Shown one piece after another: positions 56,400-64,000 of a stretch of 64,000 bases of DNA. A model generated the notes under the pieces. That model did no database searches and was not told the DNA's origin. It was given only the letters and a program-made list of their open reading frames with translations. Source of the DNA: an uncultured Draconibacterium sp. GTDB lineage: Bacteria; Bacteroidota; Bacteroidia; Bacteroidales; Prolixibacteraceae. Both the position numbers and the translations under genes were made by a program. The DNA is taken from assembly GCF_963677155.1 (NCBI RefSeq), contig NZ_OY781884.1:976001-1040000 (forward strand), written 5' to 3'. How positions within the stretch are numbered: the first letter of the stretch is position 1; the number at the start of each line of letters is the position of its first letter.

Positions 56400-56628
56400 T
56401 GAAAAAATAATTCTGGTAAATGATGCGCCAAGTTAATCCTTTTTCCGCAAGTATAGTAGTTTTCAGTATTGCGAATCTTTAGTTTTTATAAAGCTTTCAC
56501 AAAGAAAAACTGAATTTTTATACATTATGTTCCATTTTTAAAACGACTTTGAAGTTATCGTGAAGAATTAAGACCTACACGTCCGGTTTTTATCAGAAAA
56601 TGGTCACCTTTGCATTTCAATTTATCGT

Positions 56629-57558
56629 ATGAGAAATCTTTTCCGAACAACAACATTCCTGGCAATTGTTGCCTGCCTTTTATGGTCGACCGCCTTTGCG
56701 GGAGTAAAAATCGGGCTGGAGTATCACAGTCCATTCCAGTTTGCAGGTATCCGCTTTACCATTTCCGGTCTTCTTATGTTTTTGTATTTCGGAAAACCAA
56801 AACGTTATTTTTCAGAGTTAAAACACAACCTGAAATTTATTTTATTGCTCTCAGTAGTACAGATATTTGCACAATATGCGCTGTTTTACAGTGGTATAAA
56901 TTTACTTCCCGGTTCCTTATCGGCTATGATCGTGGGATCGCAACCGCTTTTTATAGCATTGGTAGCTCACTTCTCGTTTAACAACGACAAAATGACTCCA
57001 CTAAAAACATTCAGCATATTAATTGGGGTTGCCGGTATTGCAATCATTACACTTGGCCGCTCGAAAGTTGAGATGAGTGGCTACCTGGAATATATTGGCA
57101 TTGCCATATTACTGGTTAATAATATTGTATCGGGGTATTCCAATGTGCTCGTGGTGAAACACTCAGGTAAAATTTCGCCGGTTGTTTTAAGTTCTACTTC
57201 ACTTATTATTGGTGGCTTAATGCTATCCATTGTTTCTATTCCTGTTGAAGGTATTCACCTAGGGCCATTTCCACCAAAATACTGGTATGCATTGGCCTGG
57301 CTAAGCTTTTTATCGGCAGCCGCTATTACCATTTGGTATTCGTTGCTGAAACGACCTGGCATAAAAGTTTCGTTATTAAATGTATGGAAATTTCTGATTC
57401 CCGTTTCAGGTGCAGCACTCAGCTGGGTTTTATTGAGTAACGAAAAACCGGATCTTCCATCAATTATTGGAATGATGGTTATTGCCGTATCGCTGCTTAG
57501 CCTGAATTATGCCAACCGCAGAGAACAAAAACTGGCCATAAAAAAAGAACAGCAATAG
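56629..57558 (+). CDS. EamA/DMT-superfamily transporter
   Basis: A 309-residue inner-membrane protein with ten hydrophobic segments in two similar halves. The opening TTFLAIVACLLWSTAFAGVK and LPGSLSAMIVGSQPLFIALV are typical EamA repeats. Probably a metabolite exporter; the substrate is unknown. Its stop codon directly abuts the stop codon of the convergent DUF1080 gene. A -7-like CACCTTTGC lies at about 56606. Confidence 0.9.
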   Translation: MRNLFRTTTFLAIVACLLWSTAFAGVKIGLEYHSPFQFAGIRFTISGLLMFLYFGKPKRYFSELKHNLKFILLLSVVQIFAQYALFYSGINLLPGSLSAMIVGSQPLFIALVAHFSFNNDKMTPLKTFSILIGVAGIAIITLGRSKVEMSGYLEYIGIAILLVNNIVSGYSNVLVVKHSGKISPVVLSSTSLIIGGLMLSIVSIPVEGIHLGPFPPKYWYALAWLSFLSAAAITIWYSLLKRPGIKVSLLNVWKFLIPVSGAALSWVLLSNEKPDLPSIIGMMVIAVSLLSLNYANRREQKLAIKKEQQ

Positions 57559-58377
57559 TTACTCATCTAAAACCAACAATTCTATTTTCCTGAAATCAGT
57601 ACCATGACTTTCAGCCTGAATGGATATCGTTCCTTCGGTAATTAGTTTATTGCCATCGGGCGGCAATAACTTGTCGAAATTCGGGTCACGCGGATCCAGT
57701 TGTGGTTGTTCGTAGCTCAGCACTTCTTCTCCATCAACAAAATGCCGGATAACCTTTCCGCCATGTACTTCCACCTCTACATTTACCCACGCATCATCAA
57801 ATTGTGTTTTCGATTTTGAATCAGTACAATGTTCCTCCCATAATTCACCGTTAATAACCACATTGGTCCCGGGTGTACAAAGGTTCATGGTAGGTCGTTC
57901 GCCTTGTCCGGTAACACCACCCAACAACTGTACTTCAATTGATGTCGGAAAATCCTGATCTAATTCCATGGACTCCGCACTTTGCCCGTGAATCATTAAA
58001 CCATTATTTCGAAATGCCCAGCTAGGTCCGTTTTTTGCCTGTTCTCCAATAAACCGGTACTCAACCCGCAAAAGATAATGCGAAAATTCATCCTTGTAAA
58101 ACAAATGCCCGAATTTACCATTCCACTCTTCCCTGTTATCAAACGACACCCGCAGCAAACCATCCTCTACTCTAAACGTGTTCTTATAATTTTCGCCAAG
58201 CACCTCTCCTTTAAATTTTACCTGCCAGTCGTTCAAATCTTTTCCGTTGAAAAGTTGAATCCACTCCTCACCCGATTTTTCAGCTGATTGCTGAGTTTTA
58301 GGTTTAGAGTTACATGCCGACAGAACTACTGTACAGGCCACTAAAGCCGCCAGAATAAATTTATAAGTAGTTTTCAT
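57559..58377 (-). CDS. DUF1080 lipoprotein (3-keto-disaccharide hydrolase family)
   Basis: A 272-residue lipoprotein from the ATG at 58377, with a lipobox (VVLSAC) at about residue 22. The concanavalin-like DUF1080 domain follows: WIQLFNGKDLNDWQVKFKGE, NDWQ and a final HGTDFRKIELLVLDE. An open frame reaches 24 codons further up but adds a second hydrophobic stretch that does not look real. Some family members cleave 3-keto-glycosides; the substrate here is unknown. It is divergent from tetR across the operator-like repeats. Confidence 0.88.
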   Translation of the reverse strand: MKTTYKFILAALVACTVVLSACNSKPKTQQSAEKSGEEWIQLFNGKDLNDWQVKFKGEVLGENYKNTFRVEDGLLRVSFDNREEWNGKFGHLFYKDEFSHYLLRVEYRFIGEQAKNGPSWAFRNNGLMIHGQSAESMELDQDFPTSIEVQLLGGVTGQGERPTMNLCTPGTNVVINGELWEEHCTDSKSKTQFDDAWVNVEVEVHGGKVIRHFVDGEEVLSYEQPQLDPRDPNFDKLLPPDGNKLITEGTISIQAESHGTDFRKIELLVLDE

Positions 58378-58444
58378 TATCAATGTTTTAATTGGTTTAG
58401 TAATAATTAGTAAAGATAAAATATTAAGAAAGAAACAAAAATTA

Positions 58445-58469
58445 ACCATTTGGTTAAACTATTTGGTTA
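58445..58469. promoter_or_regulatory. Operator-like repeat 1 upstream of tetR
   Basis: ACCATTTGGTTAAACTATTTGGTTA contains the palindrome TAACCATTTGGTTA. A near copy starts 61 bases later at 58506. Palindromes in the gap before a TetR gene are the usual self-repression sites. Confidence 0.6.
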
Positions 58470-58505
58470 TTTTTTTGGATAATTGAATTCAACCTCCTAC
58501 TTTTG

Positions 58506-58530
58506 ACCAAATGGTTAAACTATTTAGTTA
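58506..58530. promoter_or_regulatory. Operator-like repeat 2 upstream of tetR
   Basis: It has the same layout as repeat 1 (ACCAAATGGTTAAACTATTT with AGTTA), differing at four positions. It ends 10 bases before the tetR ATG, so a bound dimer would cover the start region. Confidence 0.6.
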
Positions 58531-58540
58531 ATACAGATTC

Positions 58541-59155
58541 ATGACAAACTTAAAAAAAGACAATACCGAGGAAAAGATACTAAGTGCCGCACAGAATGTT
58601 TTTATTCGGAAAGGAATGGATGGAGCCCGCATGCAGGAAATTGCCGACGAAGCCGGTATTAACAAAGCCTTGCTTCACTATTATTTCAGATCGAAACAGA
58701 AACTTTTCGAAGCCATTTTCAAAAGTGTTTTCGGGAAAATTATGCCCAACATTATGCTCATGGTTAATTCCGATAGACCTGTTGAAGAAAAGCTTGGCGC
58801 CTTTATCGAAAACTACATCGATATTTTAATGAAAAATCCCTTCCTACCAGCATTCATTTTAAAAGAAATACATCGCGATCCTGAATTTTTGGCAGGGATG
58901 ATAAAAGAAAGCGGAATAAACCCCCAACAAATCATCGCTATGTTTAAGAAGGAAATGGACAACGGAAAAATCAGAAGAATGGATCCGCGCGATCTCATCA
59001 TTAATATTATAAGCCTAAGTGTTTTCCCAGTTGCAGGGAAACCTCTTCTCTCGGAAATGTTTTTTGAACAAGACAAGACGAGCTATAACGAATTTATTGA
59101 GAGAAGAAAAATAACCGTAAAGGAGTTTGTCCTTAACTCAATCCTAATAAAATGA
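58541..59155 (+). CDS. TetR/AcrR-family repressor of the efflux operon
   Basis: A 204-residue TetR regulator. The N-terminal helix-turn-helix covers about residues 8-55: ILSAAQNVFIRKGMDGARMQ, then EIADEAGINKALLHYYFRSK with the recognition helix. The C-terminal ligand domain is not specific. Its stop overlaps the tolC start by 4 bases, so it is part of the operon it probably represses, through the repeats at 58445-58530. Confidence 0.92.
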   Translation: MTNLKKDNTEEKILSAAQNVFIRKGMDGARMQEIADEAGINKALLHYYFRSKQKLFEAIFKSVFGKIMPNIMLMVNSDRPVEEKLGAFIENYIDILMKNPFLPAFILKEIHRDPEFLAGMIKESGINPQQIIAMFKKEMDNGKIRRMDPRDLIINIISLSVFPVAGKPLLSEMFFEQDKTSYNEFIERRKITVKEFVLNSILIK

Positions 59156-60429
59156 GAAAGATCCTGATTCTATTGCTATTTCCGGTTCAGTTGGCAGTTG
59201 CTCAAAATAACATTCAATTAGATAGTTGTTATGTATGGGCACGACAAAACTATCCCAATCTGAAGCAGTCGGAACTATGGAAAGAGATCAATTCACTTTC
59301 CATACGAAACCACGAAACCAATTACCTGCCGCAGGTTACACTGAATGGCCAGATAAGTTATCAATCGGCAGTAACTGAAGTTCCCATTTCTTTACCGGGT
59401 GTCAGTATTCCCAAAATGGCGAAAGAAAAATACAATACTTACGCCGAGCTGCAACAAACTATTTGGGACGGTGGGCTTACCAAAACAAATAAAACCCTTG
59501 AAACAGCTATTTTGAAAAGTAATCTCAGCCAGCTTGAAGTTGAACTCTACAAACTGAATGAGCAAGTTGCACAGGCCTTCTTCACCACTTTAGTGGTCGA
59601 TAAGCAAAAAGAAGTGATTCTCGCACAGGTAAAAACCCTTGAAGAACAGCTGAGTCGCGTAGAATCGGGTATTCGCAACGGAGTAACCGAACCTTCGGCA
59701 GCAATGGTTCTAAAAGCTGAACGCATAAACCTTGAGCAAAATATTGTAGAGCTTGATGCAGCAAAAAGTGCATCGCGCCAAATGCTTGAATTACTTACCG
59801 GCAAGCAGTTAGATGAAAATGGCACATTCACTTATCAAACCAGCTTTTCATTCCATTCAGAGTTGCTACGTCCGGAATTACAATTGCTGGGCAATCAGCG
59901 CAAGCGACTAGCTGTTCAAAGCGATCTGCTTACGAAAACGAGAAACCCTAAACTTTTCGGTTTTGGCCAGTTGGGTTATGGCAAACCGGGATTGAACATG
60001 TTGCTCAACGAATTTAAAGGTTATTACCTTTTTGGGGTGGGCGTTTCGTGGAATGCCTTCGATTGGAAACAAACTTCGAGAAAACAACAGATATTACATC
60101 TTCAGCAAGAAATGCTTCAAAGCCAGGAAGCCACATTTATACAAAATATCAACCTTTTACTTATTCAACAAAAAGAGCAGATCGGGAAACTGGAACACTT
60201 AATTACTAACGATAAAAATCTGGTAGAACTGCGTGCCGAAATTACCAAAGCGACCGCCTCAAAATTGGAGAACGAAACAATTACTACGTCCGACTATGTT
60301 CAGGAATTACAAGCTGAAACCGTAGCAAAACTAAAACAGGAACTGCACAAAATTCAACTCAACGAAGCCAGAGAGAAATATGTCCTCATCAAAGGGAAAA
60401 CCCTACCGGGAATAACAACACAGAACTAA
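59152..60429 (+). CDS. TolC-family outer-membrane efflux protein
   Basis: A 425-residue outer-membrane factor with a signal peptide (MRKILILLLFPVQLAVAQ) and long amphipathic helices. Two OEP repeats are seen, each with helical segments such as LYKLNEQVAQAFFTTLVVDK and LEQNIVELDAAKSASRQMLE, separated by strands in LNGQISYQ and LFGFGQLGYGKPGL. It forms the outer-membrane channel of the exporter coded by the next genes. Confidence 0.9.
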   Translation: MRKILILLLFPVQLAVAQNNIQLDSCYVWARQNYPNLKQSELWKEINSLSIRNHETNYLPQVTLNGQISYQSAVTEVPISLPGVSIPKMAKEKYNTYAELQQTIWDGGLTKTNKTLETAILKSNLSQLEVELYKLNEQVAQAFFTTLVVDKQKEVILAQVKTLEEQLSRVESGIRNGVTEPSAAMVLKAERINLEQNIVELDAAKSASRQMLELLTGKQLDENGTFTYQTSFSFHSELLRPELQLLGNQRKRLAVQSDLLTKTRNPKLFGFGQLGYGKPGLNMLLNEFKGYYLFGVGVSWNAFDWKQTSRKQQILHLQQEMLQSQEATFIQNINLLLIQQKEQIGKLEHLITNDKNLVELRAEITKATASKLENETITTSDYVQELQAETVAKLKQELHKIQLNEAREKYVLIKGKTLPGITTQN

Positions 60430-60454
60430 AAAAAACAGCAAAAACATTGATACC

Positions 60455-61336
60455 ATGAAAAAGATACTTTACATCATCTCTTTACCATTTCTTTTAATGG
60501 CCTGCCAGACGAATAACGACACGGCTGATGCTTATGGCAATTTTGAGGCAGAAGCGGTTATTGTTTCGGCAGAAACTCCGGGAAAGATCCTTGAATTAAA
60601 TATTGACAAAGGAGATAAAATTGAAGCCGGTTATTCAACTGCACTTATAGACACGGTGCAACTGCACCTGCAACTTTTGCAATTGGATGCCCAACAAACT
60701 GCCGTTGCGGCCAAACGCCAATCCATTCAGTCGCAAATCGCCGTGTTCCAAGAGCAAAAAACAAACCTTAAGATCAACGAAGAACGCATCCAAAAAATGT
60801 TAAAAGACGGAGCTGCTACACAAAAACAGCTCGACGACATTCAGGGACAGATTAGTGTAATTGACAAACAGATTGACAATACAAAAACGCAGTTTACACT
60901 TATTAATAAAGAACAGGAAGTATTGGAAACACAAAAAGCTTCGGTAAGTGATAAGTTAAACCGTTGCAACATAAAATCGCCGGTTTCGGGAACCATACTG
61001 GAAACCTACGCCGAACAAGGAGAATTAACAACTGCCGGAAAAGCGCTTTTTAAAATTGCCGACATCAGCGAACTGGAACTAAAAGTTTATGTAAGTGGCG
61101 CCCAGCTTCCACATGTTAAACTGGGTCAGCAACTTGACGTTTTGGTCGATAAGAATTCCACTGAAAACCAACATTTTTCAGGAACTATTACCTGGATTTC
61201 GTCGGAAGCAGAATTTACGCCAAAAATTATCCAAACCAAAGAGGAACGTGTAAAACTGGTTTATGCTGTAAAAGTAACAGTTAAGAATGACGGAACGTTG
61301 AAAATTGGGATGCCCGGTGAAGTTCGCTGGAACTAA
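60455..61336 (+). CDS. HlyD/RND-type membrane fusion lipoprotein
   Basis: A 293-residue periplasmic adaptor. The lipobox LLMAC (Cys17) anchors it to the inner membrane; a biotinyl-lipoyl half (VSAETPGKILELNIDKGDKI), a coiled-coil hairpin (about residues 70-160, KRQSIQSQIAVFQEQKTNLK) and a second lipoyl half (CNIKSPVSGTILETYAEQGE) follow. It bridges the ABC permease and the TolC-type channel. Confidence 0.92.
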   Translation: MKKILYIISLPFLLMACQTNNDTADAYGNFEAEAVIVSAETPGKILELNIDKGDKIEAGYSTALIDTVQLHLQLLQLDAQQTAVAAKRQSIQSQIAVFQEQKTNLKINEERIQKMLKDGAATQKQLDDIQGQISVIDKQIDNTKTQFTLINKEQEVLETQKASVSDKLNRCNIKSPVSGTILETYAEQGELTTAGKALFKIADISELELKVYVSGAQLPHVKLGQQLDVLVDKNSTENQHFSGTITWISSEAEFTPKIIQTKEERVKLVYAVKVTVKNDGTLKIGMPGEVRWN

Positions 61337-61353
61337 TCAATGCCAACTATTTC

Positions 61354-62265
61354 ATGATTAGAATTAACAACATAACAAAGTCGTACAAAGAAACCATGGC
61401 GCTGTCGGGTATAAACCTGCACGTTGATGAAGGCGAACTTTTTGGATTGATCGGTCCTGATGGAGCAGGAAAAACTACCTTGATACGAATTTTGATGACA
61501 CTGCTTTTACCGGATTCAGGGGAGGCAGAATTAGACGGTCTTGATGTAGTAAAAAATTACAAGAAAATCCGCAAAATGGTTGGTTATATGCCGGGGCGTT
61601 TTTCGCTGTATCAAGACCTCAGTGTAGAAGAAAACCTAAACTTTTTTGCAACCGTTTTTGGCACAACAGTAAAAGAAAATTACGACCTGATTCGCGACAT
61701 TTATTTCCAGATTGAACCATTCAAAACACGCCGTGCCGGAAAACTATCGGGCGGAATGAAACAAAAACTGGCGCTTTCGTGTGCTTTAATTCATAAACCC
61801 AAAATACTGGTGCTCGACGAACCAACAACGGGCGTGGATGCTGTTTCGAGAAAGGAGTTTTGGGAAATGCTCAAAAACCTGCAGAAAAAGGGAATCACAA
61901 TTTTTGTTTCAACACCTTACATGGACGAAGCAGATCTTTGCGACCGGGTGGCACTAATCCAAAACGGACAGATTCTCGACATTGATTCGCCACAACGAAT
62001 AACTGAAAAATTTCCACGAAAGATTATTCAGATAGGTGCCCAAAACATGTACAAACTTATCAGCGATTTACGGGCTTACGAAAAAGCTGAAGCCGTTTAT
62101 GCTTTTGGTCAGTATGCCCATTTTACAGGAATAAATGATGAAGTAGAAACCAACGAACTCGATAATTATCTGCAAAATCTTGGTCATGAGAATATATTGG
62201 CAGAAGAAATTCCGGCCGGGATTGAAGATGTATTTATGAGTTTAATGGAAAACATCTCGAAGTAA
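61354..62265 (+). CDS. ABC exporter ATPase 1
   Basis: A 303-residue ATPase with Walker A GPDGAGKTT, signature LSGGMKQ, Walker B LVLDEPTTGVD and H-loop replaced by Thr-Pro (VSTPYMDEA), a substitution common in YbhF-type ATPases. The domain is extended by about 80 residues at the C-terminus. With the next gene it corresponds to the two halves of E. coli YbhF, here as separate proteins. Confidence 0.92.
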   Translation: MIRINNITKSYKETMALSGINLHVDEGELFGLIGPDGAGKTTLIRILMTLLLPDSGEAELDGLDVVKNYKKIRKMVGYMPGRFSLYQDLSVEENLNFFATVFGTTVKENYDLIRDIYFQIEPFKTRRAGKLSGGMKQKLALSCALIHKPKILVLDEPTTGVDAVSRKEFWEMLKNLQKKGITIFVSTPYMDEADLCDRVALIQNGQILDIDSPQRITEKFPRKIIQIGAQNMYKLISDLRAYEKAEAVYAFGQYAHFTGINDEVETNELDNYLQNLGHENILAEEIPAGIEDVFMSLMENISK

Positions 62266-62272
62266 AAAAGAC

Positions 62273-62992
62273 ATGGAAAACATCATAACAGCTAAAAATC
62301 TCACCAAGAAATTCGGTCATTTTACCGCGAACGACAACCTTTCATTTGAAGTGAAAAAAGGTGAGATTTTTGGATTTCTGGGAGCCAACGGAGCCGGAAA
62401 AACAACGGCAATTCGGATACTTTGTGGCCTCTCGTCACCAACATCGGGAGATGTAAAAGTCGCAGGTTTTGACATTTACCATGAAACCGAAAAAATAAAA
62501 AAGAACATCGGTTATATGAGTCAGAAATTCTCGTTATATGAAGATCTTACCATTTCGGAGAACATTAAATTATATGCCGGTATTTACGGAATTAGCCGCA
62601 AACAGCGCAAAATAAAAGAAGCTGAGCTGTTACAGAAACTTGAGTTGGAGAATGTAAAAAACAAACTTATCGGCGATTTACCTTTAGGATGGAAACAAAA
62701 GCTGGCTTTTTCGGTGGCTATTTTTCACGATCCTAAAATTGTATTTCTCGATGAACCAACCGGAGGCGTTGACCCGGTTACCCGACGCAAATTCTGGGAC
62801 TTGATTTACGAAGCCGCTCATAATGGCATTACTGTTTTTGCAACCACACATTACATGGATGAAGCCGAATATTGCGATCGCGTTTCGATTATGAATGCCG
62901 GAAAAATTGAAGCTCTAGACACGCCGACAAAACTGAAAGAAAAATATAATGCAACAAACATGGACGAAGTATTTTTGAAAATAGCGAGATGA
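62273..62992 (+). CDS. ABC exporter ATPase 2
   Basis: A 239-residue ATPase: Walker A GANGAGKTT, a divergent signature LPLGWKQ instead of LSGGQ (normal for the second YbhF-like half), Walker B FLDEPTGGVDP and an intact H-loop (ATTHYMDEAEYCD). It starts 7 bases after ATPase 1. Together they probably form the heterodimer that drives the downstream permeases. Confidence 0.92.
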   Translation: MENIITAKNLTKKFGHFTANDNLSFEVKKGEIFGFLGANGAGKTTAIRILCGLSSPTSGDVKVAGFDIYHETEKIKKNIGYMSQKFSLYEDLTISENIKLYAGIYGISRKQRKIKEAELLQKLELENVKNKLIGDLPLGWKQKLAFSVAIFHDPKIVFLDEPTGGVDPVTRRKFWDLIYEAAHNGITVFATTHYMDEAEYCDRVSIMNAGKIEALDTPTKLKEKYNATNMDEVFLKIAR

Positions 62993-62997
62993 AAGCC

Positions 62998-63062
62998 GCA
63001 AGTTTCAAACTGCAAGCTGCAAGTACCATCAACTTGGAACTTGCAGCTTGAAACTTGAAACT
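62998..63062. repeat. Self-complementary spacer between ATPase and permease genes
   Basis: GCAAGTTTCAAACTGCAAGC with TGCAAGT on the left and ACTTGCAGCTTGAAACTTGA with AAC on the right: an inverted repeat filling the 81-base spacer. The same word style occurs at 14790, 18894 and 55120. Confidence 0.65.
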
Positions 63063-63073
63063 AATTAAGTAAT

Positions 63074-64000
63074 ATGAAACAACTAAGATCATTCATAAAA
63101 AAAGAATTCTTCCACATTTTTCGCGATCCGCGAACAGTGCTGATCCTTTTTGGAATTCCGGTTATACAACTCCTGGTCTTTGGCACAGCAATAAAAAGTG
63201 AAATTAAAGATGTTCACATTGCCATTTACGACCAATCGAAAGATGAAACGACACAGGAGATCACCAACAAACTGCTTTCTTCGGGTTATTTTTTATTAGA
63301 TGAAAACCTTGATAACCTTGACGAAATTGATGCTATTTTCCGAAAAGGAAAAGTGCGCGAGGTGATTGTTTTTGAAAATAACTTTGGGCAAACTCTGGGG
63401 AAAGAAGGCACTGCCAAAATGCAGCTGATTGCCGATGCTTCCGACCCAAATATTGCAAAACTGGCGATATCATATACAACTGCCATTGTAAACGACTACA
63501 TCCGCAAACTATATCCCGAGATGCAGCTCCCCATGCAAATTACACCCGAAGTACGCATGTATTTTAACGAAGAAATGCAAAGTGCCTACATGTTTGTTCC
63601 GGGAGTGATGGCGCTGATTTTAATGCTCATTTCGGCCATGATGACTTCCATTTCAATTACTCGCGAAAAGGAGCTGGGAACTATGGAAATCCTGCTCGTA
63701 TCTCCACTACGCCCCGTTCAGATCATTGTTGGGAAAGTACTCCCCTACCTTTTACTATCGATCGCCAATGCATTCATTATTGTACTGATTGGGCATTTTG
63801 TTTTTGACGTACCGGTAAATGGCAGCTTTATTTTACTCATGCTCGAAACCATCCTTTTTATCCTGATGGCATTGTGTCTGGGAATCTTAATTTCAACGGC
63901 AGCAAAGAACCAAATGGCAGCCATGTTTATTTCGATGATTGGGTTGATGCTACCTACCATTCTTTTATCAGGATTTATTTTTCCTATCGAAAATATGCCG
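63074..64000 (+). CDS. ABC-2 type exporter permease (truncated by window end)
   Basis: An open frame of 309 codons running off the window. It begins MKQLRSFIKKEFFHIFRDPR, has a first membrane helix (TVLILFGIPVIQLLVFGTAI), a large periplasmic region with KDVHIAIYDQSKDETTQEI, then helices (AYMFVPGVMALILMLISAMM) and the ITREKELGTMEILLVSPLRP loop typical of YbhR/YbhS permeases. A second permease gene probably follows outside the window. Confidence 0.93.
   Translation, partial: MKQLRSFIKKEFFHIFRDPRTVLILFGIPVIQLLVFGTAIKSEIKDVHIAIYDQSKDETTQEITNKLLSSGYFLLDENLDNLDEIDAIFRKGKVREVIVFENNFGQTLGKEGTAKMQLIADASDPNIAKLAISYTTAIVNDYIRKLYPEMQLPMQITPEVRMYFNEEMQSAYMFVPGVMALILMLISAMMTSISITREKELGTMEILLVSPLRPVQIIVGKVLPYLLLSIANAFIIVLIGHFVFDVPVNGSFILLMLETILFILMALCLGILISTAAKNQMAAMFISMIGLMLPTILLSGFIFPIENMP

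Overview
The window looks like a chromosomal segment of a member of the Bacteroidota, probably a Marinilabiliales/Prolixibacteraceae-like marine or sediment bacterium. Evidence for the phylum: a complete MoxR-BatABCDE aerotolerance operon, families typical of Bacteroidota (DUF4301, DUF4197, an OlsF-type fused acyltransferase, a degenerate ABC-F protein), mitochondrial-type aconitase and eukaryote-type citrate synthase, few Shine-Dalgarno sequences, and TAnnTTTG-like -7 boxes. The genus is inference. No rRNA, tRNA or prophage was seen.

Layout. (1) 1-4175: vitamin B12 uptake. A truncated TonB-dependent receptor and a btuF-btuC-btuD operon each sit behind their own cobalamin riboswitch, all on the minus strand. 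(2) 4281-10008: a complete trans-4-hydroxy-L-proline degradation operon (deaminase, semialdehyde dehydrogenase, epimerase, FAD oxidase) with a divergent AraC-type regulator. (3) 9989-13386: truA, an Hsp20 chaperone and two genes of unknown function. A terminator-like hairpin lies between truA and hsp20. (4) 13792-22502: moxR, DUF58, a BatD-like membrane gene and batA-E. (5) 22763-29864: a nine-gene, tightly overlapping carotenoid operon (crtB, idi, crtZ, crtYcd, cruF-like, acyltransferase, glycosyltransferase, secreted TPR protein, crtI), predicting a glycosylated and acylated hydroxy-carotenoid. (6) 30174-36627: aconitase, two different isocitrate dehydrogenases (one NADP-type, one with NAD-type cofactor residues) and citrate synthase, the oxidative entry of the TCA cycle, closed by a strong terminator.

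(7) 36734-42000 is the accessory part of the window. It has small AT-rich genes (lspA-like, a tiny membrane protein, NIPSNAP, a lipoprotein, a TonB-C-terminal protein) separated by long folded repeats that resemble integron attC sites, one of them interrupted by an IS1182-type element. It ends in a striking array of seven 41-bp units, each starting with a near-palindrome GTTTTGCGCACAAAAC, upstream of an ABC-F gene. (8) 42170-58377: housekeeping and conserved unknowns (ABC-F, YwbE, OlsF-like aminolipid synthase, YgiQ and YhcC radical SAM proteins, DUF4197, DUF4301, a TPR protein, the DUF368 lipid-carrier flippase family, aroE, a low-molecular-weight phosphatase, MaoC hydratase, EamA exporter, DUF1080 lipoprotein). 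(9) 58445-64000: a TetR-controlled efflux operon (tetR, tolC, hlyD, two ABC ATPases, a permease cut by the window end) with two matching operator-like repeats before tetR.

The best candidates for something undescribed are the 41-bp phased palindrome array (41729-42000), the attC-like cassette structure around 38171-40760, the ABC-F protein with one dead ATP site, and the paired NADP/NAD isocitrate dehydrogenases. Several families of dispersed palindromes (REP-like) and odd self-complementary intercistronic spacers also occur, one of them apparently read into a coding sequence.
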